Source of the DNA: Spirochaetaceae bacterium UBA6243
Lineage (GTDB): Bacteria > Spirochaetota > Spirochaetia > Treponematales > Rectinemataceae
Reading direction: 5' to 3'
Assembly (NCBI GenBank): GCA_002441395.1
Contig: DJVZ01000038.1
Location: forward strand, 1 to 60,886
Length of the DNA stretch: 60,886 nt
Below, in pieces: positions 32,605 to 41,433 of the stretch. Every line of letters starts with the position of its first letter. Position 1 is the stretch's first letter. Below the pieces are notes generated by a model. The model made no database searches. It saw nothing but the letters and a program-made list of their open reading frames with translations, and was not told the origin of the DNA. Position numbers and translations under genes: made by a program.

Positions 32605-33730
32605 TTTCAGTGCAAGAAGTTCAAATGTTTCTTTACTTCATCTGACGAAAAGATTCCGGAGCCTCGACGGCTCGGGCGAAGTGACGGCCGTCAACGACAT
32701 CAACCTGGAGATTCGGGCCGGCGAATTAGTGACGATCCTGGGGCCTTCGGGCTGCGGCAAGACGACGACGCTCCGCATGATCGCGGGTTTTGAATATCCC
32801 ACATCGGGTTCGATTTTTATCGGCGGTCGGGATGTGGCCATGATTCCTCCGAACAAGCGCGGGCTCTCCATGGTGTTCCAGAGCTACGCGCTCTTCCCGC
32901 ATCTGACGATCTACGAGAATGTGGCGTACGGCCTCAGGGTGCAGAAGCTGCCGGCCGCTGAAATTAAGGAACGCACGCAGCGCGCGCTCGAGCTTATGCA
33001 GCTGACGTCGATGGCGAAGCGGTTTCCGAGCCAGGTGTCGGGCGGGCAGCAGCAGAGGATCGCCCTGGCGCGCGCGATCGTGATCGAGCCGAGCGTCCTT
33101 CTGTTCGATGAGCCGCTCTCGAACCTTGACGCCAAATTGCGGGAATACATGCGCGACGAGCTGCGCAAACTGCAGAAGCGGCTCGGCATCACGAGCCTCT
33201 ACGTCACGCATGACCAGAGCGAGGCCATGGCCATCTCCGATCGCGTAGTGATTATGAAAGACGGCTGGATTCAACAAGTCGGGACGCCACGGGAAATCTA
33301 CGCTTTCCCTCAATCGAAATTTGTCGCCGATTTTATGGGTAAAGCAAATTTCATTAAAGTGCAGGTGCTCGGCATCGAAGGCGAAGCGGCGCGCATCGAA
33401 ATCGAAGGCATGCGGTTTACGGTGCCGAGGGCGGGGAAAGCCGCGCCCAGGGCCGGTTCGGCCCTGCTGGTGGTCCGTCCGGAAGCGCTGAGACTCCTGC
33501 CGCTTTCCTCCGCACAGGGAAGCGCGGCGCTTAAAGGGCGTATTGACAGATTCACCTATTTCGGCAATATTGCGCGCTACGAGGTCTCTACGGAGAACGC
33601 GCCGCTTTTGATCGAGACTTACAATCCCGAGGCTTCATTCGTGTTCGAAGAAGGGGCAGAAGTCGGCATCATTATCGATTTTGAGTCGGCCCGGCTTTTG
33701 CCGGCCGAAGAACAGGAACAAATCTCATGA
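32591..33730 (+). CDS. ABC transporter ATP-binding protein (FbpC/PotA type)
   Basis: A 379-residue ATPase. Walker A is GPSGCGKTTTLR, the signature VSGGQQQRIALARA, Walker B LLFDEPLSNLDAKLRE, the switch His in THDQSEAMA. A C-terminal TOBE/OB part (about 250-379) follows. The start is GTG at 32591 with GGAGG 5 bases before it, inside the end of the permease gene. It powers the importer and its stop overlaps the next kinase gene start (ATGA). Confidence 0.92.
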   Translation: MSERDFSARSSNVSLLHLTKRFRSLDGSGEVTAVNDINLEIRAGELVTILGPSGCGKTTTLRMIAGFEYPTSGSIFIGGRDVAMIPPNKRGLSMVFQSYALFPHLTIYENVAYGLRVQKLPAAEIKERTQRALELMQLTSMAKRFPSQVSGGQQQRIALARAIVIEPSVLLFDEPLSNLDAKLREYMRDELRKLQKRLGITSLYVTHDQSEAMAISDRVVIMKDGWIQQVGTPREIYAFPQSKFVADFMGKANFIKVQVLGIEGEAARIEIEGMRFTVPRAGKAAPRAGSALLVVRPEALRLLPLSSAQGSAALKGRIDRFTYFGNIARYEVSTENAPLLIETYNPEASFVFEEGAEVGIIIDFESARLLPAEEQEQIS

Positions 33731-34620
33731 GCGATGCACAGCAGTATGATATTGCCTTTCTGGGCCAGTACACCAAGGATACTATCGTTACAAAAGATGG
33801 TTCGCGCGTCGTCAATGGCGGCGCGTACTTTTACGGCGCCTCCGCTGCCACATCCATGGGCCTCAAGGTTGCCGCGTTGACGAGGCTTGCCCCCGAGGAC
33901 TTCTCGAGCTTCCGTTTCCTGCTCGAACATGATGTGCTCGTCAAGGCAATTTCCACGCAGCAATCGACCTGCCTTCAACTGCTCTATCCTTCGGGCAACC
34001 CCGATGATCGCATTCTCTCGGTCACCTCGGTGGCGGAGCCCTTCGAGCCTTCCGACGTCGAATCCATCTCCGCGCCCGTATGGTCCATCGGCGCCTCAAT
34101 CCGCGGAGAAGTGAGTCTCGAGGTGCTCAAGGCAATCAAGGCGAAAGGTGCACGGATCGGGCTGGACGCGCAAGGGTTCGTGCGCGTGGTGCGCGATGGC
34201 CAGCTCGCGTACGACACACAGTGGCCGGAAAAGGCTGAAGTGCTTCAGCTCGTCGATGTATTCAAGGCGGATGTCGTCGAAGCGGAAATTCTCACGGGGA
34301 CGCGCGATTTGTACAAAGCTGCAAAGATCCTTGCGAAATATGGCGTCCCCGAGTTTGTGCTCACGCATGGGGATGGCGTAGTCGTCTATGCTGACGGCTC
34401 ATTCTTCGAGGCTCCTTTCAAGCCCGAGAGTCTTGTGGGGAGAAGCGGCCGGGGGGACACCTGTCTGGCTTCATATCTGGCCGCTCGCATCAGCATGAAT
34501 CCGGAAAAGGCGACCTTCTGGTCAGCGGCCCTGACAAGCCTTAAGATGGAGACTCTGGGACCATTTGCCGGCACGCGCCAAGATGTTGAATCCGCGCTGC
34601 GCGAGCGTTACGGGAAATAA
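33727..34620 (+). CDS. PfkB-family carbohydrate kinase (right copy)
   Basis: A 297-residue ribokinase-fold kinase, last in the ABC operon, overlapping the ATPase stop by 4 bp. The C-terminal motif is GRSGRGDTCLASYLAARI, with GRGDT as in the left copy at 28650-29555, and KVAALTRLAPEDFSSF, DAQGFVRVVRDG and FKADVVEAEILTG match positions of the other. The two are paralogs in one locus. Coupling to the importer suggests it phosphorylates the imported compound. Confidence 0.87.
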   Translation: MSDAQQYDIAFLGQYTKDTIVTKDGSRVVNGGAYFYGASAATSMGLKVAALTRLAPEDFSSFRFLLEHDVLVKAISTQQSTCLQLLYPSGNPDDRILSVTSVAEPFEPSDVESISAPVWSIGASIRGEVSLEVLKAIKAKGARIGLDAQGFVRVVRDGQLAYDTQWPEKAEVLQLVDVFKADVVEAEILTGTRDLYKAAKILAKYGVPEFVLTHGDGVVVYADGSFFEAPFKPESLVGRSGRGDTCLASYLAARISMNPEKATFWSAALTSLKMETLGPFAGTRQDVESALRERYGK

Positions 34621-34700
34621 AGAGCGGCGATTCTTCTATACGGGGGTTCGCCATTCCCTCTTCGGTTGTGAAAATTGCACTGTCGTTTATTCTTGCGGGA

Positions 34701-34715
34701 GCCTGAATTTCAGGC
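34701..34715. repeat. Small inverted repeat
   Basis: GCCTGAA and TTCAGGC around one T in the gap after the right PfkB gene. There is no T run. The rest of 34621-34829 holds no gene I can support; short open frames there have no ribosome-binding site. Confidence 0.35.
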
Positions 34716-34829
34716 GCTACGCTTCCAGGAGGGCGGCTGGGCAGCAAAAAAGCCGGGCTCATTCGGCATGGCCATCGATACACTGTTCGTGTTTATGCTT
34801 ATGGTAAAAAGGGGCTTGGAAAAGCACTA

Positions 34830-35033
34830 TTGACTGCTCTTGGGATATGGGCCACAGCAGCCTTCATTTTCATCCGGGCAATTCCGCCATTGAACGCGGC
34901 AGGTGCAATCTTGCTCTATATTGCGGTCGCGACTTTCACCCAGCAGGGACCATGGCTCGGCTCTCTTGTGGCCTTTCTGGCCTCAATTGTGTATATCGCA
35001 CTTCTGAGCATACTTACCGCCAAGATAAACTGA
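34830..35033 (+). CDS. Possible small membrane protein
   Basis: A 67-residue frame starting at TTG, almost wholly hydrophobic (about two membrane segments; IWATAAFIFIRAIPPLNAAG, then a second helix). In-frame codons continue upstream (GKKGLGKALLTALG...) without a stop but without a good start. A good ATG at 34768 with MAIDTLFVFML lies in another frame and stops at 34831-34833. It may be a real small gene, a frameshifted gene, or chance. No function assigned. Confidence 0.3.
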   Translation: MTALGIWATAAFIFIRAIPPLNAAGAILLYIAVATFTQQGPWLGSLVAFLASIVYIALLSILTAKIN

Positions 35034-35150
35034 AAACCTGAAAAAGCTCGCTAATTTCAGATTATATAAAATTGCCGCCCGAAAAAGTACATGATATGAC
35101 GATATATTAGTATATTCTCTATATTGCCGCATTCGACAGAAGGCGTCTAT

Positions 35151-36017
35151 ATGACTATTCTTACTATAATTGTCATTATCGTTGTTTTGTTCTTCTTGGC
35201 GGGAGTACGCATTGTCCGCCCGACTCATCGGGCGCTGATTGAAGTATTCGGCAAATACCGCCGTTTCGCGGAGCCAGGTTTTCATTGGATATTCCCTGTC
35301 ATAACCAGAATGTTCCTGGTCAATACGACCGAGCAAATGGTCAATGCCGAACCTCAGGAGATAATCACGAACGATAACCTGAATGCCAGTGTCGACGCGC
35401 AGGTTTATTTCCGCGTATTGCCCGACGAAAAAAGCGTCAAGGCTTCCCAGTATAATGTGAACAATTACCAAGTGCAGATCGTGAGCCTCGCGCGGACGAC
35501 CTTGAGGAATATCATCGGTACGATGACACTCAAAAGCGCCAACAGCGAGCGATCGAAAATCAATACCGAACTCCTGCAGACCCTCCTCAAAGAGACCGAG
35601 AGTTGGGGCATCTCTGTGGTTCGCACCGAGCTGAAGGAAATTGATCCGCCCAAAGACGTCCAGGAGACGATGAACAAGGTTGTCAAGGCTGAAAACGAAA
35701 AAATTGCCGCGATCGACTTCGCGACAGCCACCGAGACGATGGCCGATGGCCAGAAGCGGGCCGAGATCAAGAAGGCCGAGGGAATCAGACAGGCCGAGAT
35801 ACTCAAGGCCGAAGGCGAGGCGCAGGCGATTCGTCTGGTCAACGAGGCAGCCAATCAATACTTCGTTGGCAATGCCCAGCTCCTGAAACGGCTGCAGACG
35901 GTCGAGGAATCGCTCAAAAACAACTCCAAAATTGTTCTTCCGACAAATGGTGAACTCGTCAATGTAATCGGGGATCTCGCGGGCGTTTTGCCACTGAAGC
36001 AGAATAAGCAGGAATAA
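35151..36017 (+). CDS. SPFH/Band 7 (stomatin-like) membrane protein
   Basis: A 288-residue protein. One N-terminal membrane helix (TILTIIVIIVVLFFLAGV) is followed by the Band 7 domain (RIVRPTHRALIEVFGKYRR to about residue 180), with LRNIIGTMTLKSANSERSKINTELL and a long Ala/Glu/Lys helix (EIKKAEGIRQAEILKAEGEAQAI). Such proteins form oligomeric membrane microdomain scaffolds and often work with proteases. No NfeD partner is adjacent. The start at 35151 has AGAAGG 8 bases upstream. Confidence 0.9.
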   Translation: MTILTIIVIIVVLFFLAGVRIVRPTHRALIEVFGKYRRFAEPGFHWIFPVITRMFLVNTTEQMVNAEPQEIITNDNLNASVDAQVYFRVLPDEKSVKASQYNVNNYQVQIVSLARTTLRNIIGTMTLKSANSERSKINTELLQTLLKETESWGISVVRTELKEIDPPKDVQETMNKVVKAENEKIAAIDFATATETMADGQKRAEIKKAEGIRQAEILKAEGEAQAIRLVNEAANQYFVGNAQLLKRLQTVEESLKNNSKIVLPTNGELVNVIGDLAGVLPLKQNKQE

Positions 36018-36130
36018 GAATCAAAGCATGCTCCGACGACACGCTAAATAGCCGCGGAAAATGATGCTATCCACAGGAATTGATACCTGTTTTATGAAGT
36101 AACGGAATAGACTGCAGTCGTATGCGAAAA

Positions 36131-36159
36131 AGAGCAGCTACCTTCTCGGTAGCTGCTCT
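36131..36159. terminator. Bidirectional stem-loop terminator
   Basis: AGAGCAGCTACC and GGTAGCTGCTCT form a perfect 12-bp stem with a TTCTC loop, between the convergent Band 7 and 5'-nucleotidase genes. On the minus strand TTTT follows; on the plus strand only a short T tract does. Confidence 0.78.
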
Positions 36160-36234
36160 TCCGCACAAAATGGGTTACACGCAAGAGCCTTTCTTCGGCA
36201 CGCATGTACCAAAGGTTCATGCGCTAATGTTCCA

Positions 36235-37752
36235 TTACTTCGTAAGCACCATGTTGTCGTTCGTCACCGTGCCGATGTGCTTGAGGTAGGCAATGAAGAC
36301 CTCGGCGTCTGAGGGGAAGTCATTCTGGGCCTTGCCAATGAGCATACGATAATCATCGCCACCATTGAACTCGAAGTTCAGCGTCGTAAAGACATAGTCC
36401 TTGTCCGGATCGACAGGCTGTCCGTTCACCATGATATTGGATACCCTTTCGCCAGCCGGTTTCGTGACATCAAGCGTGAAGGTCCATCCGGCGAGATGCG
36501 GGTAGCGGCCGTCAGGCGCGGGCAGCTTGCCGACGCCATTCTCGAGAACGGCTTTCAGCTCGGAACCCTTGAGTTTGCCGGTCTGGATATAGTTGCCGAA
36601 GGGCATGACGGTGTAGATCTGCTTCATGGTGATGTCGCCGGCGGGGATGGAGTCGCGGATGCCGCCGCCGTTCATGAGGGCGATATCGGCGCCGGTGACA
36701 TAGAGCATGCCGTTGGCGATGAGCGTGCCGAGGTTGGACTGCTGGGTGCGGACGATTTCCCTCTTGCCTTCGAGCGCCACGGCAGTTTTGCCGACGACTT
36801 GCGCGAGCACGGCATCTTGAGCCTTCGTGAGCGAGTCGAGCATCGCGGCAATCTTCGGATCTCCCTTGAGGTCAGGAGAATTCTGTGGGGTAATCGTACG
36901 GGCAGTCTTGGAGATGATCTTGCGGTCCGGACCAACGACGACATCGACCACGCCGAGGCCTGAGCCATAAGAACCAGTACTCGTGATGAGAGTGTCCGTG
37001 GTGTTCTTTTTCTGGATATCAGCGAGCGTGCTGTGGCTGTGTCCATCGAGGATTATGTCTATCTGCGGTACGAATTTCGCCAGGGTGATCGAAGTGGGAT
37101 CGCTCGAATCGTCGATACCGAGGTGCGACAGGCAAACGAGAACGTCATATTTGCCGGTGAGCTCCGCGACGACGAGCTTCGCCTCGACGATCGGATCGCC
37201 GAAGGTTACTCCCTCGATGCCTTTCGGATCGGTCTTGTAGGCAGTCTCCGGAGTCGCAAGCCCGAAGAACGCGACGCGCACACCTCCCATATCGCGAATA
37301 TCGTATGCCGGAAAAACTCTCTGACCATCTTTGTACACGTTGGCAGCCAAAATTTCGAATTTCGCCATTTTGGAGAGCTCCATCAGGCGATCGAAACCGT
37401 AGTTGTAGTCGTGGTTGCCGGTGGTCATATAGGAGTATCCAAGCTCGTTCATGAGTTTTACTGCGGTTTCCCCCTTGTCAATATTCACCACGGGCAAACC
37501 ATGGAATGTGTCGCCGACATCGACGAGAATCGTGTTGGGATTCTTCGCCTTGAGATCCTGTACCGCCGTGTATATCCGCGGAAACCCGATGACATCCTTG
37601 CTTTCAACGATGCGTCCGTGCATATCGTTTGTGTGCGCGAAGGTGAGTGTGACATCGCCCGGCAGATTCGCTTGCGCTGAAAGCGTACCAGTGAATGCTA
37701 ACGTAAAAATCGCCGCCACAAGGACGGCAAATTTCCCAACTCTCTTTAACAT
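36235..37752 (-). CDS. Secreted 5'-nucleotidase / UDP-sugar hydrolase-family protein
   Basis: A 505-residue two-domain enzyme with a signal peptide (MLKRVGKFAVLVAAIFTLAFTG...). The metallophosphoesterase domain has FAHTNDMHGRI, VDVGDTFHG, GNHDYNYG and DGHSHS metal motifs. The C-terminal 5'-nucleotidase domain has NGGGIRDSIPAGDI and FNFEFNGGDDYRML substrate-binding residues. It likely releases phosphate and nucleosides in the periplasm. The gene diverges from the Liv operon by about 240 bp. Confidence 0.92.
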   Translation of the reverse strand: MLKRVGKFAVLVAAIFTLAFTGTLSAQANLPGDVTLTFAHTNDMHGRIVESKDVIGFPRIYTAVQDLKAKNPNTILVDVGDTFHGLPVVNIDKGETAVKLMNELGYSYMTTGNHDYNYGFDRLMELSKMAKFEILAANVYKDGQRVFPAYDIRDMGGVRVAFFGLATPETAYKTDPKGIEGVTFGDPIVEAKLVVAELTGKYDVLVCLSHLGIDDSSDPTSITLAKFVPQIDIILDGHSHSTLADIQKKNTTDTLITSTGSYGSGLGVVDVVVGPDRKIISKTARTITPQNSPDLKGDPKIAAMLDSLTKAQDAVLAQVVGKTAVALEGKREIVRTQQSNLGTLIANGMLYVTGADIALMNGGGIRDSIPAGDITMKQIYTVMPFGNYIQTGKLKGSELKAVLENGVGKLPAPDGRYPHLAGWTFTLDVTKPAGERVSNIMVNGQPVDPDKDYVFTTLNFEFNGGDDYRMLIGKAQNDFPSDAEVFIAYLKHIGTVTNDNMVLTK

Positions 37753-37930
37753 CGCAAACCTCCTTGTTCAATTGATGCTTCTTGCAGCGAGGATATTATA
37801 CCCTTCTCTGTACCGGCACACAAGCAAAAAGAGAAAATTGTTCGGCTTATAGATTTTCAAGGCCCGAAGGCGCTTTCTGGGGGAACATGGAATCAACGAA
37901 AATTAGCATCAATATTATTGCATACTGGTG

Positions 37931-37960
37931 TTGTTATAAAGTATATTTATACACTATATT
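37931..37960 (+). promoter_or_regulatory. Probable promoter of the Liv-type operon
   Basis: TTGTTA (37931-37936) and TATATT (37955-37960) have an 18-bp spacer, 34 bases before the chosen livG start. A weaker match than the island promoters. Confidence 0.45.
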
Positions 37961-37993
37961 CCGGTACGCAGGGCGATGAAGGAAGAAACTTGG

Positions 37994-38785
37994 ATGCCTG
38001 TAGATATGTCTCAATCCAGTCATGTCCTCCTTGAGGTCAAAAATCTCTCGAAATCCTTTCGCGGACTTATGGCTTTGCAGAATTATAATGTACAACTGAC
38101 CGAAGGCGAAATCCTCGGCATCATAGGCCCTAATGGTGCTGGCAAATCAACAGTGTTCAATCTGCTCACGGGACATCTCAACCTGACAAAAGGCAGTATT
38201 GTATTCAGAAATATCGACATCACGCATGCCGCGCCAGAAGAAATAGCCGGGCTTGGCATTGGCCGGACATTCCAAAACATCCGGTTGTTTGGCAGCATGT
38301 CCTGCATTGGCAACGTTATTGCCGCAATGCAAATGAAAGAACGGCAAAGCCTTCTCGGCGCGATACTCAATCTTTCTCATTTCCGCGAACAAGAGAAGAG
38401 ATTCGCAATGCAGGCGCGCACGCTTCTTGCGCTTTTCAATCTACAGGAGCATGCAGATTCCCCCGCGCTGTCACTGTCGTATGGCGATCAGCGGCGCCTG
38501 GAAATCGTGAGGGCAGTCGCCCTGAAACCTCGTCTCCTTTTGCTTGACGAACCTACCGCCGGCATGAATCCTCACGAATCAGCGGAAGTGATCAATTTGA
38601 TAAAACGCATACACGATGAATATCACCTGACGATTATTATAATCGAGCACAATATGCCGCTTGTAATGAAGGTCTGCTCCAGACTGCAGGTACTGAATTA
38701 CGGTGAAATAATCGCTGAAGGAAAGCCTGAAAATGTCCGGAACGACCCCCGCGTCATAGAATCCTACCTGGGGAGGGTGGGCTAA
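37994..38785 (+). CDS. livG: Branched-chain amino acid-type ABC transporter ATPase LivG
   Basis: A 263-residue ATPase. Walker A GPNGAGKSTVFN, signature LSYGDQRRLEIVRA, Walker B LLLLDEPTAGMNPHE, and the LivG-type GIGRTFQNIRLFGSMS. The start at 37994 is preferred over 37976 because AAGGAAG precedes it at a proper distance. It is the first gene of a six-gene unit that ends with a creatininase-family hydrolase, so the substrate may be an amide or cyclic compound rather than leucine. Confidence 0.9.
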   Translation: MPVDMSQSSHVLLEVKNLSKSFRGLMALQNYNVQLTEGEILGIIGPNGAGKSTVFNLLTGHLNLTKGSIVFRNIDITHAAPEEIAGLGIGRTFQNIRLFGSMSCIGNVIAAMQMKERQSLLGAILNLSHFREQEKRFAMQARTLLALFNLQEHADSPALSLSYGDQRRLEIVRAVALKPRLLLLDEPTAGMNPHESAEVINLIKRIHDEYHLTIIIIEHNMPLVMKVCSRLQVLNYGEIIAEGKPENVRNDPRVIESYLGRVG

Positions 38786-38786
38786 T

Positions 38787-39509
38787 ATGCTTCAACTTCT
38801 GCAGGTACATACAAAATATGGTCAGGTTGAAGCGCTCGGCGGCATCAGCCTGGAAGTACAGGAAGGTTCACTCGTCGCCCTGCTCGGAGCAAACGGTGCG
38901 GGAAAGACAACCACGCTCATGTCCATCTCCGGGATACTGAAACCGTCTTCAGGGAAGATCCTGTTTCGGGATACAGATTTGACACAACTAGACACCAGAG
39001 AGATTGTCGGTCTGGGAATCATTCAATGCCCGGAAGGAAGAAGAATTTTCGGCAATCTGAGCGTGAAAGAAAATCTCAGAATGGGAGCGATTCGTCGGAA
39101 AGACAAACGTCATCTCGATCAGGCGTTTGCACGGGTATTTGAAATTTTCCCTCTTTTAAAAGAGAGAATGGCACAAGCCGGCGCCACACTGAGCGGAGGC
39201 GAGCAGCAGATGCTGGCCATGGGGCGGGCACTGATGGCCGAGCCGCATCTCCTGTTGCTCGACGAGCCATCGCTTGGGCTTGCTCCCATCATCGTCGACA
39301 AAATATTCGAGGTGATCCAGAGATTGAAACAGGAAGGTGTCACTATTCTTCTGGTCGAACAAAATGCCCATCTCGCACTTGAAATTGCAGATTATGCGTA
39401 TGTACTCGAAAAGGGACGCATCGTATTGGAAGGTTCAGGGGTAAGTCTCCGCGCAAACTCTGATTTAGAGCGCAGCTATTTGGGCGAAGTGCCAGAGGAA
39501 AACCTATGA
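38787..39509 (+). CDS. livF: Branched-chain amino acid-type ABC transporter ATPase LivF
   Basis: A 240-residue ATPase. Walker A GANGAGKTTTLM, signature LSGGEQQMLAMGRA, Walker B LLLDEPSLGLAP, and GIIQCPEGRRIFGNLSVKENLRMG typical of LivF. It starts 1 bp after livG, and its end overlaps livH by 4 bp (ATGA), so the two are coupled. It forms the ATPase heterodimer with LivG. Confidence 0.93.
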   Translation: MLQLLQVHTKYGQVEALGGISLEVQEGSLVALLGANGAGKTTTLMSISGILKPSSGKILFRDTDLTQLDTREIVGLGIIQCPEGRRIFGNLSVKENLRMGAIRRKDKRHLDQAFARVFEIFPLLKERMAQAGATLSGGEQQMLAMGRALMAEPHLLLLDEPSLGLAPIIVDKIFEVIQRLKQEGVTILLVEQNAHLALEIADYAYVLEKGRIVLEGSGVSLRANSDLERSYLGEVPEENL

Positions 39510-40402
39510 GCGCGGGCGAATACATTTCGCAGCAAATTATCAATGCAATCAGTATCGGAAGCCTGTATGCGCTGATGGCCATCGGATTATCGATGGTCTT
39601 TGGCATCCTGAGGCTCATAAATTTTGCGCATGGCGATCTCATCATGGTAGGAAGCTACACAACGGTGCTCCTGTTGTCGGGCGGAATACCTTTTGTGTGG
39701 GCTTCTCTGGCCGGAATTGCCGCAAGCACGATCATGGGGCTGTTGATGGAACGCCTCGCCTACCGTCCCATCCGGGGCGCCCCCGATGTTGCCATGCTCC
39801 TTACGTCTTTTGCGGTGACCATTTTCCTTGAAAATCTGGCAATTATTCTTTTCAAGGCGACCTCTCGCGCATTTCCTGTGCCGCCTGTTCTCAACACCGT
39901 GGTGAGTTTCGGCAACCTTCAAATCGCCAGCCTGAACATAATCTCGATACTGCTCACAATCATTTTGCTGATATTGCTCACGCTTTTCGTCACCAAAACA
40001 GAAACCGGCATTTCCATGCGGGCGGCCTCGCAGGATCTGGTGGCAGCACGACTCATGGGAATCAATGTCAACCGGGTGATAGCGGCGGCATTCGCAATAG
40101 GCTCATTCATGGCAGGCGTGGTAGGAATTCTGTGGAGCGCGAAAGTTGGGAAAATCGATCCGCTCATGGGATTTAATCCCGTGCTCAAGGCCTTTGTCGC
40201 CTCAGTCATCGGCGGTTTGGGAAGCATACCAAGCGCCGTGCTTGGCGGCTATGTGCTGGGCGCATTGGAAATTCTGCTGCAAGGGCTTTTGCCGGCAAAT
40301 GTCGTCCCTTTCCGCGATGCCCTTGTGTTCTTGATCCTTATCCTGCTGCTGCTTTTCAGACCCAATGGCATTTTGGGCAGTACTGAGAAGGAAAAGATAT
40401 GA
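39506..40402 (+). CDS. livH: Branched-chain amino acid-type ABC transporter permease LivH
   Basis: A 298-residue inner-membrane protein with about eight or nine hydrophobic segments. GSLYALMAIGLSMVFGILRLINFAHGDLIMVGSY is the LivH N-terminal signature, and the MRAASQDLVAARLMGINVNRV coupling loop precedes VIGGLGSIPSAVLGG. It overlaps livF and livM by 4 bp each. Confidence 0.93.
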   Translation: MSAGEYISQQIINAISIGSLYALMAIGLSMVFGILRLINFAHGDLIMVGSYTTVLLLSGGIPFVWASLAGIAASTIMGLLMERLAYRPIRGAPDVAMLLTSFAVTIFLENLAIILFKATSRAFPVPPVLNTVVSFGNLQIASLNIISILLTIILLILLTLFVTKTETGISMRAASQDLVAARLMGINVNRVIAAAFAIGSFMAGVVGILWSAKVGKIDPLMGFNPVLKAFVASVIGGLGSIPSAVLGGYVLGALEILLQGLLPANVVPFRDALVFLILILLLLFRPNGILGSTEKEKI

Positions 40403-41433
40403 GGCGAGATCGGTCGACGGCAATTGTTTCCCTTGCGGCCATAGGCATCACTTTCCTCGTGCTGTGGCTGCTGCATTCTTTCGGTGGATATTATATCGAG
40501 CGTATTGTCATCGGCATTGGCATCAATCTGATCCTGGTGATAAGCCTCAATCTCGCAAACGGATTTACAGGCCTTTTCTCGCTGGGCCACATCGGTTTCA
40601 TGGCGATCGGCGCATACGCTTCCGCCATTCTCACCCTTCCTCTCTCTTTAAAATCGACGAATCTGCCGGATCTGCCTGTATTCCTTTCGAAAATTCAGAT
40701 GCCCTTCCTGCCTGCGGTGCTCGTTGGCGGTCTGATAGCGATGGTCGTAGCCCTGCTGATCGGCCTTTCGCTCATGAGACTCACGGGACCCTATATTTCC
40801 GTCGCCACGATGGGTTTCCTGGTGATTGTACAGGTAGTCCTCACCAACTGGGACTCAATGACGCGGGGAGCAAGAACATTCGCGGGCGTACCGGAATATA
40901 CCAATGTATGGAACGTATGGATTTGGGCCATTCTCGTGCTGTATATCGTGTGGCGAATAAAATTCTCTTCTTTTGGGAGAAAGATGATGGCGGCCCGCGA
41001 CAACGAGATTGCGGCTCGCTCCCTCGGCATCAATGTGATGGCCTCAAGACTCCTGGCATTCTGCATCAGCGCGTTTTTTACCGGCGTGGCGGGCGCGCTG
41101 TGGGCACACTTCATCACTGCCTTTTCGCCGAAATCATTCTATTTTTCACAAACATTCTCCGTAGTGACAATGCTTGTGGTCGGCGGACTGGGATCTCTGA
41201 GCGGCTCTGTCGTCGGCGTCATGCTCATCACAATATTATCGGAAATACTGCGAAACGCGGAGCGCGGATTTTCCATAGGCCCCCTTGTGATACCGGAAGT
41301 GTATGGCGCAAGCCAGGTTATTATGGCGGTTTTATTTGTGCTTTTTATCGTGTTTCGGCCGCGAGGTCTTTTCGGCGACGCCGAACTCGATGTAAGAAGA
41401 TTTTTCAAGAAAGAAAAGGAGGTATCAGGATGA
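40399..41433 (+). CDS. livM: Branched-chain amino acid-type ABC transporter permease LivM
   Basis: A 344-residue inner-membrane protein with about nine hydrophobic segments. ANGFTGLFSLGHIGFMAIGAYAS is the LivM signature, and the MMAARDNEIAARSLGINV coupling loop follows. GGLGSLSGSVVGVM matches LivM ends. It overlaps livH and the binding-protein gene by 4 bp each. Confidence 0.93.
   Translation: MRRDRSTAIVSLAAIGITFLVLWLLHSFGGYYIERIVIGIGINLILVISLNLANGFTGLFSLGHIGFMAIGAYASAILTLPLSLKSTNLPDLPVFLSKIQMPFLPAVLVGGLIAMVVALLIGLSLMRLTGPYISVATMGFLVIVQVVLTNWDSMTRGARTFAGVPEYTNVWNVWIWAILVLYIVWRIKFSSFGRKMMAARDNEIAARSLGINVMASRLLAFCISAFFTGVAGALWAHFITAFSPKSFYFSQTFSVVTMLVVGGLGSLSGSVVGVMLITILSEILRNAERGFSIGPLVIPEVYGASQVIMAVLFVLFIVFRPRGLFGDAELDVRRFFKKEKEVSG

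Noticed and set aside
40365..41429. Open frame running into the Liv binding protein from upstream
   Set aside because: The real start is at 41430 with a strong ribosome-binding site and lipoprotein signal. The upstream part is a shadow of livM.
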